From Prorocentrum cordatum (lineage: Eukaryota > Sar > Dinophyceae > Prorocentrales > Prorocentraceae): a stretch of 64,000 nt of DNA. The notes beneath the pieces are model-generated. The model saw only the letters and a list, made by a program, of their open reading frames with translations. It made no database searches and was not told the origin of the DNA. The DNA is taken from positions 324,905-388,904 of the forward strand of contig CAUYUJ010014625.1 in NCBI GenBank assembly GCA_963575745.1, in the 5' to 3' direction. The position numbers and the translations under genes are program-made. Positions 50,161 through 60,231 of the stretch are shown one piece after another. Position 1 is the stretch's first letter. Each line of letters starts with the position of its first letter.

Positions 50161-50990
50161 CCCTACTGACACGTCCAGAGGGGGGGCAGCAGGGTGGAGC
50201 CAGTGAACAGGACAATCTTGGAAGAGAAGGAGGAGGTGGAGAAGAGGCAGTAGGAAGGGGAGAGAGAGAGGAGGAGGAGGAGCAGCGGGCGGAGGAGGAA
50301 GAGTTCGCCAGTGGAGGAGCACTTCCCCTGCCCTTCCCCCCTCCCCCCTCCCCTGCGCGCTCCTCAACTTGGCCGCCGCTCCCCCCTCCCCTCCCCTCCG
50401 CGCTCCCCCTGCCCCCCCTCCTCCTCCTCCTCCCCCTCCTCCTCCTCCTCCCCCTCCTCTTTCTCCTCCTCCTCCCCCTCCTCCTTCTCTTCTTCGAAGG
50501 GGCCCAAGAGAGGCGCGGGAAGTGCGCCGCCCCTGCCCTCCCCCCCCCCTCTCCCCTTCGCGCTCCCCAACTTGGCCGCCGCTCCCGGAGGCGGCAAGCA
50601 CAGGCCGCGAGCGCGGCGGCTGCCGTGGGAGGACGTCCCCCGCTGCGCCGGCGGCCTCTGCTGCTAGGGGCGGACCCGTCCCACCCACCTCCTCCTCCTC
50701 CTCCTCCTCCTCCTCCTCCTTCGCCTCCTCCTCCTCCTCCTCCTCCTCCCCTCCTCCTCCTCCTCCTCTCCTCCTCCGCCTCCTCCTCCTCCTCCTCCTC
50801 CTCCTCCTCCTCCTCTCCTCCTCCTCCTCCTCCTCCCCTCCTCCTCCCCCCTCCTCCTCCTCTCCTCCTCCTCCTCCTCCTCCTCCTCATCATCATCCTC
50901 CTCCTCCTCGAGGGGGAGGGGGAGGGGAGGGGGAGTAGGAGGAGGAGGAGGAGGAGGAGGAGGAGGAGGGGCCTTTCTTCTGGCAGCAAA
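50161..50990. repeat. Complex of GGA and TCC microsatellites
   Basis: GGA-rich 50215-50300, TCC-rich 50406-50495, TCC 50688-50912 with ATCATCATC near 50890, then GGGGAGGGGG and GGA at 50915-50972. GC-rich islands between them (for example CGCTCCCCAACTTGGCCGCCGC split at 50360 and 50560, a ~200-bp direct duplication) have no gene. Confidence 0.9.
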
Positions 50991-51039
50991 TCTTGGGCGC
51001 CTTGCGTACCCTTGCGATTCGGCCCTTCGAGTGCAGCAG

Positions 51040-51220
51040 CGTCGATCAGCGTCTGGCTATCGATGAGGTAACGTCAACCTAGCAGCAGCATCGACCAGTG
51101 TCGATGAGCGCCGATCGGGGTCGAAATGGCGTCGATTCGCGTCGGCTATCGTCGATCAGCGTCGATAGGCAGGAGCCACCGAAGCTGGCAGGGCAGGCTC
51201 CCATGAATTGCCACCGAACT
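51040..51220 (+). repeat. GTCGATCAGCGTCGAT-type repeat, copy 2
   Basis: See the paralogue at 47531-47745. Here GTCGAT words dominate from 51045 to 51170, followed by the CAGGCTCCCATGA...GCCACCGAAC segment. Confidence 0.7.
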
Positions 51221-51400
51221 CTCGTCGCGGAACAGTCGTACTCGCGGGGACTCGTATCCACATGCCCGTGGTATCACTTTGCTTCTCGGGGGGACTGGTC
51301 CTACCCAGACCAGCTCTCGTCGCGGAATCATCATATCGGCGGGAATTCGTACTTGCAGGCCCGTGGTATCCCTTTATTCCTCGTCATCTTGCTCTTCTCC
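51219..51400 (+). repeat. ~100-bp direct duplication (CTCTCGTCGCGGAA)
   Basis: CTCTCGTCGCGGAA(C/T)(A/C) at 51220 and 51321, each followed by GTA or ATA, GGGA(C/A)TCGTA and GCCCGTGGTATC. No coding significance. Confidence 0.75.
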
Positions 51401-52118
51401 TGCCTCCTCCCCCCTGCGCCTGGTCCTTTTACTCCTCCGTGGCTGGCGCTGCGAATGATGTAGCCCCCTTTCCCTCAGTGGGGGAGCTGGCCTTTCTCAT
51501 CATCAGCGCAGTGGCTTCGGGCCCACGATAACATGTATCATTGATCCGTGGATCTGGCGCCTGGGCGCCAGTGCCCGCTGGTTAGGTGAAGGGGCGCGCC
51601 GATTTTTTGCGGAAGCTTGACCCGTCGTTGATCCACGCATCGTTATTCCATGCTTGTCGCTTCTTCAAACAAACGCACGACGAACGGTTTGACTAGTCTC
51701 GTCGCCGCCCTCCTCTTCGTCCTCCAGTTGATCGGACAGGTTCACGAGATGTTCGACCAGTTTTCTTCAAGGTTTTTGGGATCGGACGGTTCCCTTTAGC
51801 TGCGCCTCGTCACGGAACAATCGCGACGCGAGAAATTTTGCTATTTGGGGCCCTTGGGGGTCGACTTTGTGGGGAATCACGACTACAGATGTGTGGGTAC
51901 GTCGTGAGCGGGTAGGCATGGGGGCGAGGGGGATGGGGACAGCGACGCACGGAGGACACAGGAGGAGGACAAGCCCGAGGAGAAGGCCGACGAGGAGGAG
52001 GCTGAGCGGGAGGAGCAGGAGGGTGGGAAAACGAAGCGGGAGGAAGGGAGAAGGTGGAGAGAGCGACGAGGGCGAGGGGCAGCCGAGAGAGGAGGACGAG
52101 GAGCAGCAGCAGGAGGCA
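51401..52118. other. Unassigned stretch
   Basis: Short inverted words GATCCGTGGATC (51545) and GCGCCTGGGCGC (51559). From 51930 it becomes GAG/GGA-rich. No gene. Confidence 0.45.
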
Positions 52119-52427
52119 GGGCTCCTCCTCCCCCTCCTCCTCCTCCTCCTCCTCCTCCTCCTCCTCCTCCTCCTCGAGCGGCAGGAGGCGGGGCTCCGGA
52201 GTGGGAAGAGTGGCGCACACGCCTGGGCCGGCCCGAGGACGGCGAGCTGGGCGGGCGGTTCGGCCACGAGGCTTTCCGGCACACACACGGCGGCGGGAGC
52301 CGGTGCGGCAATGCCAAGGCCGCCCCCCCTCTCGGTCTCCTCGTTCGTGGAGGGTTTCTCCGAAGGGCTTAGGCGACCCCTCCTCCTCCTCTTCCTCCTC
52401 CTCCTCCTCCTCCTTCTCCTCCTCCTC
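52119..52427 (+). repeat. Two (TCC)n tracts with GC-rich spacer
   Basis: TCC at 52120-52176 and 52379-52427. The second tract touches the retroelement fragment that begins at 52428. Confidence 0.92.
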
Positions 52428-53373
52428 CAAACGGTTCCCAGGAGCGAAAGGTGGGCCGGCCTTGATGCCGTTTCTGTTGGTCCCGCTGGTACCTTGCCGC
52501 CCGTCATAATTAGTGACCGCCTCTCGTTTGTTAATGAAGGGCGAAGCTGGGACCCCAATTTAGAGTGTGGTCTTGCTGCTCACGCGTCGATCTGGCGCAA
52601 GATCTTCCGCGTTTGTGATCAGCATGCAGCGAGGCCCGAATTCCACTGGACTCCTGCGCACCTTTCGCTGCAGGGGTTAATTGAGCAGAATGCGAGTGCT
52701 GGTGAAATCTGGCGTTTTATGGGCAATGCTTGGGCTGATTTCTTTGCCAAGCTTGGGGCTCAGGACATTGCGGTTGCAGATGTGGCGGTAGCTTCGCTCC
52801 AGGCCGCCATAAGTGATTGCAAAATGTCCTGTCAGTTCCTGTCGAGGGTTGTCCAAATTATTTGTGCACGTCCTGACGTTTCCGGGGCGCCTGCCCCAGC
52901 CCCCGCCCATGCCCCTCGGCCCCGTGGGCCAGTGCTGGTGGTAGTGGCTCACGACACCGTGCCCTTGGCTCCGGGATCCTCGGCCGTTCAGTGCAGGAAC
53001 TGTTTGGCCAGTGCGAGGACCCCGGCCAGTTGCAAGTCGCTTCTGAAGCCGGGCGAGGTGCGAGCCTGGGCCGATGCTGACCAAGCTGGCTGCCGCCACC
53101 GAGCGGCTGGGCTGGCGTCAGCATGTCGAGGGCGCTGCCGAGATGGAGGCGGAGGCTGGAGGGCACCTCTTCGAATGCGACGGGCATCGAGTCCACCGGG
53201 CAGGGCCCTACTTGTTTTGTGGGCTCTGTGGCGCCCGGGTGGCCCTTGGGTCCCCCAAGCTCGATGCCCTCGGGGCACGCTGCCCACTTAAACCCCCGAA
53301 TGCGGCCCGTCGGCGAGCCAGGGACTGGCTCGCCGAGGGCAAACATCCAGCAACCGGCGTCGCCCTTTGCTGA
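52428..53373 (+). pseudogene. 5'-truncated retroelement RNase H end with frameshift
   Basis: Protein similarity begins exactly where the TCC tract ends: codons from 52428 read QTVPRSERWAGL, the segment holding the second RNase H acid (Glu codon 52446). The equivalent of QTVPAAELAAL lies at residues 981-991 of the RT ORF at 8.8-12.8 kb. It continues with VIISDRLSFVNEG (third acid), FHWTPAHLS (His) and GNAWADFF (fourth acid), then a Cys pair AVQCRNCLAS. Around 53060-53100 the frame shifts by one, and the terminal zinc ribbon FCGLCGARV continues to the TGA at 53371. The first RNase H acid and all upstream domains are absent, consistent with incomplete reverse transcription at insertion. A 118-base 3' UTR leads to another TCC tract. 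Confidence 0.85.
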
Positions 53374-53489
53374 TTAATTTGTCTGGTCTCTCTTGAGTGT
53401 TGGTGATTTATCACACTCACTTGCCTAACTTTAGATAGTCGTCGTCGCGTTTCCGGATGCTTCGGCGTTCTATGCTGCGTCCTGCGTCT

Positions 53490-53811
53490 TCCTCCTCCTC
53501 CTCCCCCTCCTCCTCCTCCCTCCCTCCTCCTCCTCCTCTTCCTCCTCCTCCTCCTCCTCCTCCTCCCTCCCCTCCCCCTCCTCCTCCTCCCCTCCTCCTC
53601 CTCCTCCCCTCCTCCTCCTCCGCCTCATCCTCATCCTCATCCTCATCCTCATCCTCATCCTCGTCCTCCTCCTGCTCCTCCTCCTCCTCCTCTCCGCCTC
53701 CTCCTCCTCCTCCTCCTCCTCCTCCTCCTCCTCCTCCTCCTCCTCCTCCTCCTCCTCCTCCCCTCCTCCTCCTCCTCCTCCTCCTCCTCCTCCTCCCCCT
53801 CCTCGGCCACC
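53490..53811 (+). repeat. (TCC)n microsatellite with (ATCCTC)n block
   Basis: TCC triplets with CCCTCC interruptions; (TCATCC)n hexamers at 53626-53661; an uninterrupted CTC block at 53699-53760. Confidence 0.94.
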
Positions 53812-53908
53812 CCTCCTCGGGTTGCCCACGGCCCCAGGGGAAACCGTCCACTCGTCTGGAGGGCACCAACCATACAGCTACACCGGTCCTGGCCAGGGCA
53901 CCAACCAT

Positions 53909-54098
53909 ACGGTAGGTTCGCGTCGTGTCGACCGGCGGCGACCCCGCCGCCGACGTTCAAGGTTGAACGCCGGCGGCGGCCCAGAATCGGTCGATGTTGA
54001 ACGATCGGACGTTGCGGCAGCGGCCGATCGTTCAAGGTTGAACGATCCCTGCAGTGTCAAAAACCAACGCTGGGGTCGGCACGACACGAACCTGCCGT
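53909..54098. mobile_element. ACGGCAGGTTCGTGTCG-type TIR element, copy 2 (nested)
   Basis: Left end ACGGTAGGTTCGCGTCGTG and right end complement ACGGCAGGTTCGTGTCGTG; over 25 bases 22 match. The interior has two GTTCAAGGTTGAAC palindromes (53955, 54030) and ATGTTGAACGATCGG. 190 bp. Related to 4656-4849. Confidence 0.88.
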
Positions 54099-54225
54099 GC
54101 TGGGGCTAGGATTGGCCTGGCCAGGATCGGTGTATATGCAGTCTGCCCAAGGCAGGAAGGCGTATAACTGCGCCGAGCCTGGGCCCACGGTGATCCTGGC
54201 GAGGGTCGGTATTGGTGCATAGTTG

Positions 54226-54397
54226 TCGCGGGTGGACAGAACCCCCAACAGTGACACGTCGATTAGTGAATTGTCCGTTTTCGGTTTTCGAGAGGGCGCC
54301 GCGGCCGTTATTTCCCAGGCTTGCGCACGCCGGGTTTGGGCCCGAGGTCGTTTTCACTAAACCACGTTTTACTAAAGGGGGTTCTGTCCATCCCCGA
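54226..54397. mobile_element. 172-bp TIR element with AGTTG target duplication (nested)
   Basis: TIRs contain GGTGGACAGAACCCCC and the complement of GGATGGACAGAACCCCC; over 21 terminal bases 19 match. It is flanked by AGTTG at 54221-54225 and 54398-54402. Removing the element and one AGTTG restores ATAGTTGGTGCC, which is the sequence in the intact foldback at 45567-45578. Confidence 0.92.
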
Positions 54398-54411
54398 AGT
54401 TGGTGCCTTCC

Positions 54412-55567
54412 CACTCGTGGGGTGACACGGTCGGCTGCGAGCGAGGGGGGGAAGTCAGAAGGGGAAGGCCTTCTCAGAAGGCGGCGGGGCTTGTCCGAAG
54501 GCCTTCCGTCTTCTGGGAGGTTCTTCGTGGGGTCCGGGGAAGGCTCTTAGAACATTTCTCAGATGTCCGAGGGTTTCCCGAGCCTGCTGGGAAGTCCCTC
54601 CCCTTCGCCGACAAGAGAGGGGGGCACACATTCACATTAGTGCTTCGTTGGCCATTTTCCAGGAGCAGACGCCCTTAGATACGGCAGCCTGCACCGCTGT
54701 CTGCCCTTTGCTTCTTCCAGTTGGGCCTTGCAGCCCTCGTTTTTTAGCTCACAAGCGGGACTGGAGCGGAACTGCAATGCGTGTTGCTATTCCTCTTTTG
54801 TAGTATTTATATTTTCTTTTTTTGTTTCGGCGACTAGCCATCGATGTCCGCGATTCCTTGTCCCAATAGAAAGCAAAAGACATTCAGGGAGCGCAGCGCC
54901 TCTTTATGTCGGAACTCCGTGTGAATGTTCCAGGAGCAGGGTCGCAACGATATTCTGTTTAGTCAAATATCTTGAGCGCACCTCGTATCCGTCGGCGTCG
55001 GCGTCGTCGTGGTCGTGGTGCTTGTTGCTCTGCTCGGGACTTGGTTACCTCTTCGCAGTGATCACGAGCACCCCCTCAAGATTTGCACCTTTTTCCATAA
55101 ATCAACCAACGTTTCCTGCTTCATTGCTTCCCTCCCGCATTGTCGAGGCGCACGCATGGCAGACGTCATCCGAACCAGTAAGAGTGTGAGAGCGGGCGCA
55201 CGTTCGATGCCATTGCGGATGGGGGATGGGGGATGGGCACATGAAAAGGGGACACACAGGACGGTTGGAGGGATAGACAAAGCAAAGGATGAGGAAACGG
55301 AGGCGCATGAGGATGAGGTGGAGCATGGAAAGGTGCACAACGAAAGGAGGGAGGGAAGGGGAGGGGGAGGCAGGGGACGAGGAAAAGAAACACGAGGGAG
55401 GGGGGGGGGGAAGGGGAATATATGGAAGAGAGGGTGGGGGATGAGGAGCCCGGGAGGAGGAGGAGGAGGAGGAGTGGGAGGACGCGGAAGCAGAGGATTA
55501 CAAATACATCATGTGCGGAGGCACCAGGTGCCCGCGCCCTGGGCCAGGACACCCTCCCTGCGTTCTG
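54412..55567. other. Unassigned stretch
   Basis: AT-richer around 54780-54830. GGA/GGG-rich around 55340-55480. No gene recognised. Confidence 0.45.
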
Positions 55568-55627
55568 ATCTCCTCCTCCTACTCCTCCTCCTCCTCCTCC
55601 TCCTCCTCCTCCTCCTCCTCCTCCTCC
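55568..55627 (+). repeat. (CTC)n microsatellite, 5' edge of retroelement fragment 5
   Basis: CTCCTC tract directly followed by CCCGACTACATTGCAG and, about 70 bases on, by protein-like retroelement sequence. Confidence 0.93.
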
Positions 55628-55640
55628 CGACTACATTGCA

Positions 55641-56860
55641 GTGCCTCACGGTCTATGTTCCCGCACTACTTCTTACAGAGTCTGGTGGCGAACCGCCAAG
55701 GCACCTCAACTCATCAATGACAACGTGCCGCGCGACCTTGTCCTACTGAATGCAGCCGCCAACGTCATCATTTCGAATGTGTTCACAGATTTAAAGAGGA
55801 CCGCCTGGGACGACGACAAGATGGCCCTGGCCCTGCAGACGGGCAAGTACCGCAAGGAGTTCAATGACGCGCTGGAGTTCAACTTCGGCAAGCACCAGGA
55901 CAAGCTGAAAATGTTGGTCGGGGACAACACAGTGGACGAACACGGGGAGCTCATCGTGAACATCATGAAGGAGGCAGCCAAGCCCTCCTTCGAGCGCCAG
56001 AAGTCCAAGCTCGACCAATACGACCAGCTCATGGAGGAACGTCTGCGGCTACTCCAGGCGCGCGCCAAGCTCAGAGAGGAGTACATCGGGACCGACCCCA
56101 ACTACGAGATCGAGTACCAGATCGAGTTCCTCTCACGTGCCCCCAAGAAGCAGAAGCGCCAGTACGAAACACGACGACAACACCTAGAGGAGCGCATCTA
56201 CGAGGCTTGACAACGACGAGAACACGCTGAAGTACATCAACTGTCTCGACTCATGGCCGGCACCAAATACGGCAAGCGCAACCGCAACCACAGCTGCGCG
56301 ACCAGAGCACGCCCCAGCTTGCAGGAGTGGGCAGATCACATTGCAGCAGACGGCCAGCACGGAGGATTTAGAGCTCACCAGACCGACCTCGAGGAGGAGA
56401 AGCGCATCTTGAAAGAGACCACCCACGAGTTCACCACCGAACACAACCTACAAGCTCGCCAGGAATACGAGGACGCCAAGGACGGCATCAAGCGAGCACT
56501 CTACGGCGTCACCAAGCGGCTCAAGTACTTCAAGAAGCGCGCCTCCGTGCCAGATTGGTCACTGCCCGCCGAAATCTTCCAGATGACCTTCCTGCCCACC
56601 TACATCACCAAGCAGGAGCCGAAGACGACAGGCTTGGGCTACGATGACGAGCTCGCTGAGGCACCCCTCGCGCAGGAGAGCTTCGAGTCAGTCCTCAACC
56701 ACGCGTGCCGCGTCGGCTTCGCCCCACTCAACGCCCACCACAGCCAGAGCTTCACCCTCGACAAGAAGAACGGCAAGCCTAAGGTCCTCGGTTTGCGCAT
56801 ACTCCACATGCTGCGCCTCTTCTGGCGCTGCTTCTACAGACAGCTTCAGTGCAAGTCCAA
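55641..56860 (+). pseudogene. Retroelement linker and RT N-terminal fragment with in-frame TGA
   Basis: One continuous frame interrupted only by TGA at 56208-56210. Before the stop are helical segments (LINDNVPRDLVLLNAA, then Lys/Glu-rich KLDQYDQLMEERLRLLQARA). After it come SRLMAGTKYGKRNR, SLQEWADHIA, a coiled-coil-like stretch (ARQEYEDAKDGIKRAL), and SFTLDKKNGKPKVLGLRILH at 56748-56805. In my recollection the last motif is typical of the RT N-terminal region in dinoflagellate non-LTR elements. No endonuclease GDxN and no xDD are present, so it is truncated on both sides. It ends in a junction near 56850 with an ORF1-like sequence. The RT assignment is moderate; the single-stop observation is direct. 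Confidence 0.6.
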
Positions 56861-56867
56861 GCCGTGG

Positions 56868-57612
56868 TCACCTCCACCTCATGCTCACGGCTGCTGGCCT
56901 CATCGGCGTCGCGAAGTCCCCACGCGACGCCCACAACGAGGATGAGAAGCCTACCAGACCAAGTGCGACCCCAAGCTGAAGAAGTTGCTCACGGTGATGA
57001 TCAAGCAAGTGCTGGCCAACACTCAGCAGATCGCCTGGGTCGGTTCCGCGGTCTACAGCACGTATCCGATGCCGACTCAGACCAAGGTGATCAAGGCGCT
57101 CCGAGCTTGCAGGAAGATCTACGCGGACAAGTGCAAGGAGGCGGGCAAGGGGCATTCGTTTATTTCGACCCTCTGCTCCGAGGACGTGGGCGCCAAGACC
57201 AAGAGTATTCTCATAGATCACTGGAAGTTTGTGGACCAGTTCAGTGCGGCGACAGACCTCAACAAAGTGAAGCACCTGAAGATCAGCAAGTGCTACGACA
57301 GCAACCAGGCGAAAATCACACTGTATATCGAGCAGGGGCCCTGGATCGACGCGGAGGCCGAGGGGGATCCTCAAGAGGAGCAGAAGCAGCAGAGCAACGC
57401 CAAGGACAGCACCCGCAGAGCGCTGATCCAAGTGGGAGCTACGGCGAAGACGGGCAAACCACCAGCGGGGGTCATGGAGGACGAGCTGGCTGCGTGGTGG
57501 GCCGGGCTTTGAGTACGAGTATAAGAATATGGATGGCCGGCGCGACTACGCCTCGTTCGGCAAGGTGATCGGCGTGCGTGGCGCTGTGATCACAATGAAG
57601 GTGCCGCTCTGA
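56868..57612 (+). pseudogene. ORF1-like helical protein with two frameshifts
   Basis: Starts in frame 1 with LMLTAAGLIGVAKSPRDAHN (56881-56940). It moves to frame 0 near 56948 and continues AYQTKCDPKLKKLLTVMIKQ to WAGL at 57509. It finishes in frame 1 as EYEYKNMDGRRDYASFGKVI with the TGA at 57610. The body is rich in Lys, Ala, Gln and Leu with several amphipathic helices (KLLTVMIKQVLANTQQIAWV; ALRACRKIYADKCKEAGKGH). It resembles the non-enzymatic first ORFs of dinoflagellate retroelements as I recall them. No Cys knuckle is visible. 70 bases after the stop lies a TCC tract. Confidence 0.5.
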
Positions 57613-57683
57613 GCGACGACGGCGGGGGCCCATCCATGCGGCCGAATGCACTGCCTTGCCCCCCTATGCCGCTCTATCTATCT

Positions 57684-58073
57684 ATCTACCTCCTCCTCCT
57701 CCCCCTTCTCCTCTCATCATCCTCCCCCTCCTCCTTCTCCTCCTCCTCCTCCTCCTCTCCCTCATCCGCCTCCCCCTCGTCCTCTCCTCCCCCTCCTCCT
57801 CCTCCTCCTCCCCCTCCTCCTCCTCCCCTTCCTCCCCCTCTTCTCCTCCCTCTCCTCCTCCTCCTCCTCCTCCTCCTCCTCCTCCTCCTCCTCTTCCTCC
57901 TCCTTCTCCTCCTCCTCCTCCTCTTCCTCCTCCTCCGCCCCCCCCCTCCTCCCCCTCGTCCTCGTCCTCCTCCTCCTCCTCCTCCTCCTCCTCCTCCTCC
58001 TTCTCTCCTCCCCCCCCCCCCCCTCCTCCTCCTCCTCCTCCTCCTCCTCCTCCTCCTCCTCCTCCTCCTGCCT
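57684..58073 (+). repeat. Long (TCC)n microsatellite
   Basis: About 390 bases of TCC/CCTCC with CGTCC, TTCTCC and C-run interruptions; C13 at 58010-58022. Preceded by (TATC)n at 57673-57687. Confidence 0.95.
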
Positions 58074-58850
58074 GGGTCATGGGCCCCTGCCCGCAGGCCT
58101 CTCGTGCACGCATGCTCTGCGCCGCGTGCGTTTCTGCTGCTTGTGCTCTCTGCAGGCCAGCTGTGAGCCGTCACCAGATACGATCCGATCCCCCCCCTGA
58201 TCTCGGGCCCCCCCCCCCGGCTGCTCGAAGCACGCTCGGGGGTGGGGGGGGGGGGGCGCGCAGCGGCGACCGGCGTGGGCCAGCAGAGCTCCAGGGCCTT
58301 CGGGCAGCTCGGACACTTCACGACGGCTCGAGACAGCCCGAAGAGCCCCCTGACGGGCACGCGAAGGGCCCGAAGGTGCCCTTCGTTGCCCCGCAGCGGG
58401 TGCACGTCACTGATCCTCATTTCTATGTGACGTGGTGTGATCTCCGCGCGTTTGCACTTCCGCTTCGCAGGGCGCCCACGACGGGCCCAGATGCCCACGA
58501 GCTCGCCCCTCGAACGCCCAAAAGAGCCCCTAGAGGGCCCCGGGAAGGGCCCCAGGTGGGCCCCAGACGGACCAAGCGGGCCCCAAGAGGGCCCCCTGAG
58601 GGGCTCGAGACGGGGGGCGCAAAACGGCCCAAGAGTCCCAAGACGGCCCTTGGTGGCCCCAACTTGCCCCAGTACGCCCCTACGGAAGGGGGCCACGGAC
58701 ACCCCAGAGGCTCCCAAAGCGGCCCCGAAACGGGAGCCCGCCAAGACGATCCCTTTACGGTCCCAGCGACCCCAAAAAACACATTTTATGCCTGCATCCA
58801 AGAGGCTCCAACACGGCCCAAACACGGCTGGAGATGGCCAGGGGGGCTCT
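58074..58850. repeat. Unassigned DNA then GGCCCCAAGAGGGCCCC-type repeats
   Basis: G12 run at 58242-58257 region. From 58470 words such as GGGCCCCAAGAGGGCCCC, GGCCCCAGACGG and GGCCCAAGAG recur, the complement of the GGGCCNTCTTGGGG text elsewhere. Confidence 0.6.
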
Positions 58851-59396
58851 TCAATAATGCCCTTGAGAAGCCAGAGTCAATGATCTTAAGGCTCTGCCGG
58901 TGCGACCTGGGGGGGTTGTCTTGCTTTCGTTGCACCGTTGTTTGGCCCCAGATGCGTGGCTAGGAGGGGAAGGGGGGCGGCCTTCGATGCACTGTCGTTC
59001 GGCCCTGGTGGCGCGCACTAGCGAGCCAGACTCTTGCTTGTTCAGCTCCTTCTTAGGTCTTCGGAAGGATCCAGAGAAGCGCAAGACGCCTTGAAGAAAC
59101 CCCCCAGATTCCCATACGTCGCGGGGGATTTCAAATTGAGCTCCTGCAGGTTCCACTATCCATTCATCACGCTTCGCGTATTCCCACCAGTGTACCGCGC
59201 CCCGGACGTTGTGCCCGCTCCCTGGGCTTCTCCTTGGAGCCGCGAACCAAAAAGTATTCCCACCAGTGACGTTCTCCTGCCCCTCTTCACTCCGGCGCCG
59301 ACACGATGTTTCGGCATTTGTCTCACCTACTTCACGGATGTCGTCTGGGTGTGCCTGTCGGTCCAGTTCGTCTTCGACGGCGTTTGCCTGACTCAC
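58851..59396 (-). CDS. Unidentified ORF, 181 codons
   Basis: Minus-strand frame of ordinary composition starting MSQANAVEDELDRQAHPDDI. Two stretches, GGNTFWFAAPR and HWWEYAK, arise from the repeated CTGGTGGGAATAC word (59251, 59177 on the plus strand as GTATTCCCACCAG), so part of the frame is repeat-derived. No domain recognised. A real exon is possible but not supported. Confidence 0.2.
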   Translation of the reverse strand: MSQANAVEDELDRQAHPDDIREVGETNAETSCRRRSEEGQENVTGGNTFWFAAPRRSPGSGHNVRGAVHWWEYAKRDEWIVEPAGAQFEIPRDVWESGGFLQGVLRFSGSFRRPKKELNKQESGSLVRATRAERQCIEGRPPSPPSHASGAKQRCNESKTTPPGRTGRALRSLTLASQGHY

Positions 59397-59650
59397 ACCG
59401 AGCGTTCGACCTGTGCGTGTTCATGGTCGCGCCGCCGCGCCATTTTGGCTGCGTTTACTTGCTGGTCGCCACCGGGATTTGCACGCCACAGGGATTGGGA
59501 GTATCGGTTTTGCCTCTTCTCCTGAGTGGCTGCCCGGTCGCTCGCTTCGCTTGCCTTTTTTCTCCTTGCTGCTTGGTCGCGGCCCGACTAGTGTTTGGAC
59601 GGTTTCCGACACTCCTCGCGAGCCTGTTGACCAAACAAGTATTCCCACCA
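59177..59650 (+). repeat. Three GTATTCCCACCAG words in direct orientation
   Basis: GTATTCCCACCAG at about 59178, 59251 and 59639. The last two flank a 375-base segment as 13-bp direct repeats. Whether this marks an insertion is unclear, as no inverted repeats are seen. Confidence 0.6.
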
Positions 59651-59819
59651 GCCCATTCAGAAACGCTTGAGAGCTGACGGGGAATTGGCGGGAGAGACAC
59701 ATAGAGTGATACGAAGCGGGCAAGGGGAGGAGGGGGAGGAGCGTGTTTAGCCATTTTGGAATAGTTTTGTAGCATCGGGAGCAGGAGGAGGACAATGAGG
59801 AAAAGAATTATTTGAGCCA

Positions 59820-60231
59820 TCTTGGGGTCTAATTGGAGCACTTCTGGGGTCCTCTTGTCAGGGTGTCTTGGGGCACTGTTAGGACTCTGTTGGGGCCCTC
59901 TTGGGTGCCCCGTGGGGCCTCTCGGGGCCATCTTGTAGGGCGTCGATCAGAGGAGGGGGGGGGGGCCCATTAGCTTCCCTGTGGGGCCCTCAACATGGCC
60001 TCTTGTGGCGCTCTCTTGGGTCACTCGTTGGTCAATCTTGGGTGCTACTGGGGCCGCTCGGTTTGGGCCTCTTGCGCTCCTTTTCAGGGTTCTCTTGGGC
60101 ATCTCGGGGACACCTTGAGGCGTCAGAGGCCCATCGGAAAGCACAAGGCCAGAGGGCAACAGTCATTGATTTCCCAAATCGGCGACCAGCGAGGGGGCGG
60201 GAACTGAGAAGGAGAATGCCATCTATCGGGT
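59820..60231 (+). repeat. Imperfect GGGGCCCTCTTGGG repeats
   Basis: CTTGGGG, GGGGCCCTCTTGGGTG, GGGGCCTCTCGGGG, TCTTGGGTGCTACTGGGG words at irregular spacing, same class as 21100-21900. Confidence 0.65.

Larger units (their letters stand above)
53866..54411. mobile_element. Foldback element copy disrupted by two nested insertions
   Basis: Left arm GGCACCAACCATAC (53866 and again 53897) and right arm from GCCAGGATCGGTGTATATGC (54119) to ATAGTTG (54219), resuming GTTGGTGCC at 54400, match the intact foldback at 45422-45578. The interior is interrupted by the elements at 53909-54098 and 54226-54397. Confidence 0.85.

Noticed and set aside
59748-59759. TAGCCATTTTGG, matching 12 bases of the dinoflagellate spliced-leader core
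   Set aside because: The flanks do not match the rest of the leader (no CTCAAG follows, and no splice donor GT in the right place). A 12-base match in 128 kb of double-stranded sequence is somewhat unusual but not compelling. Similar CCATTTTGG text lies at 60792 in an ordinary repeat.
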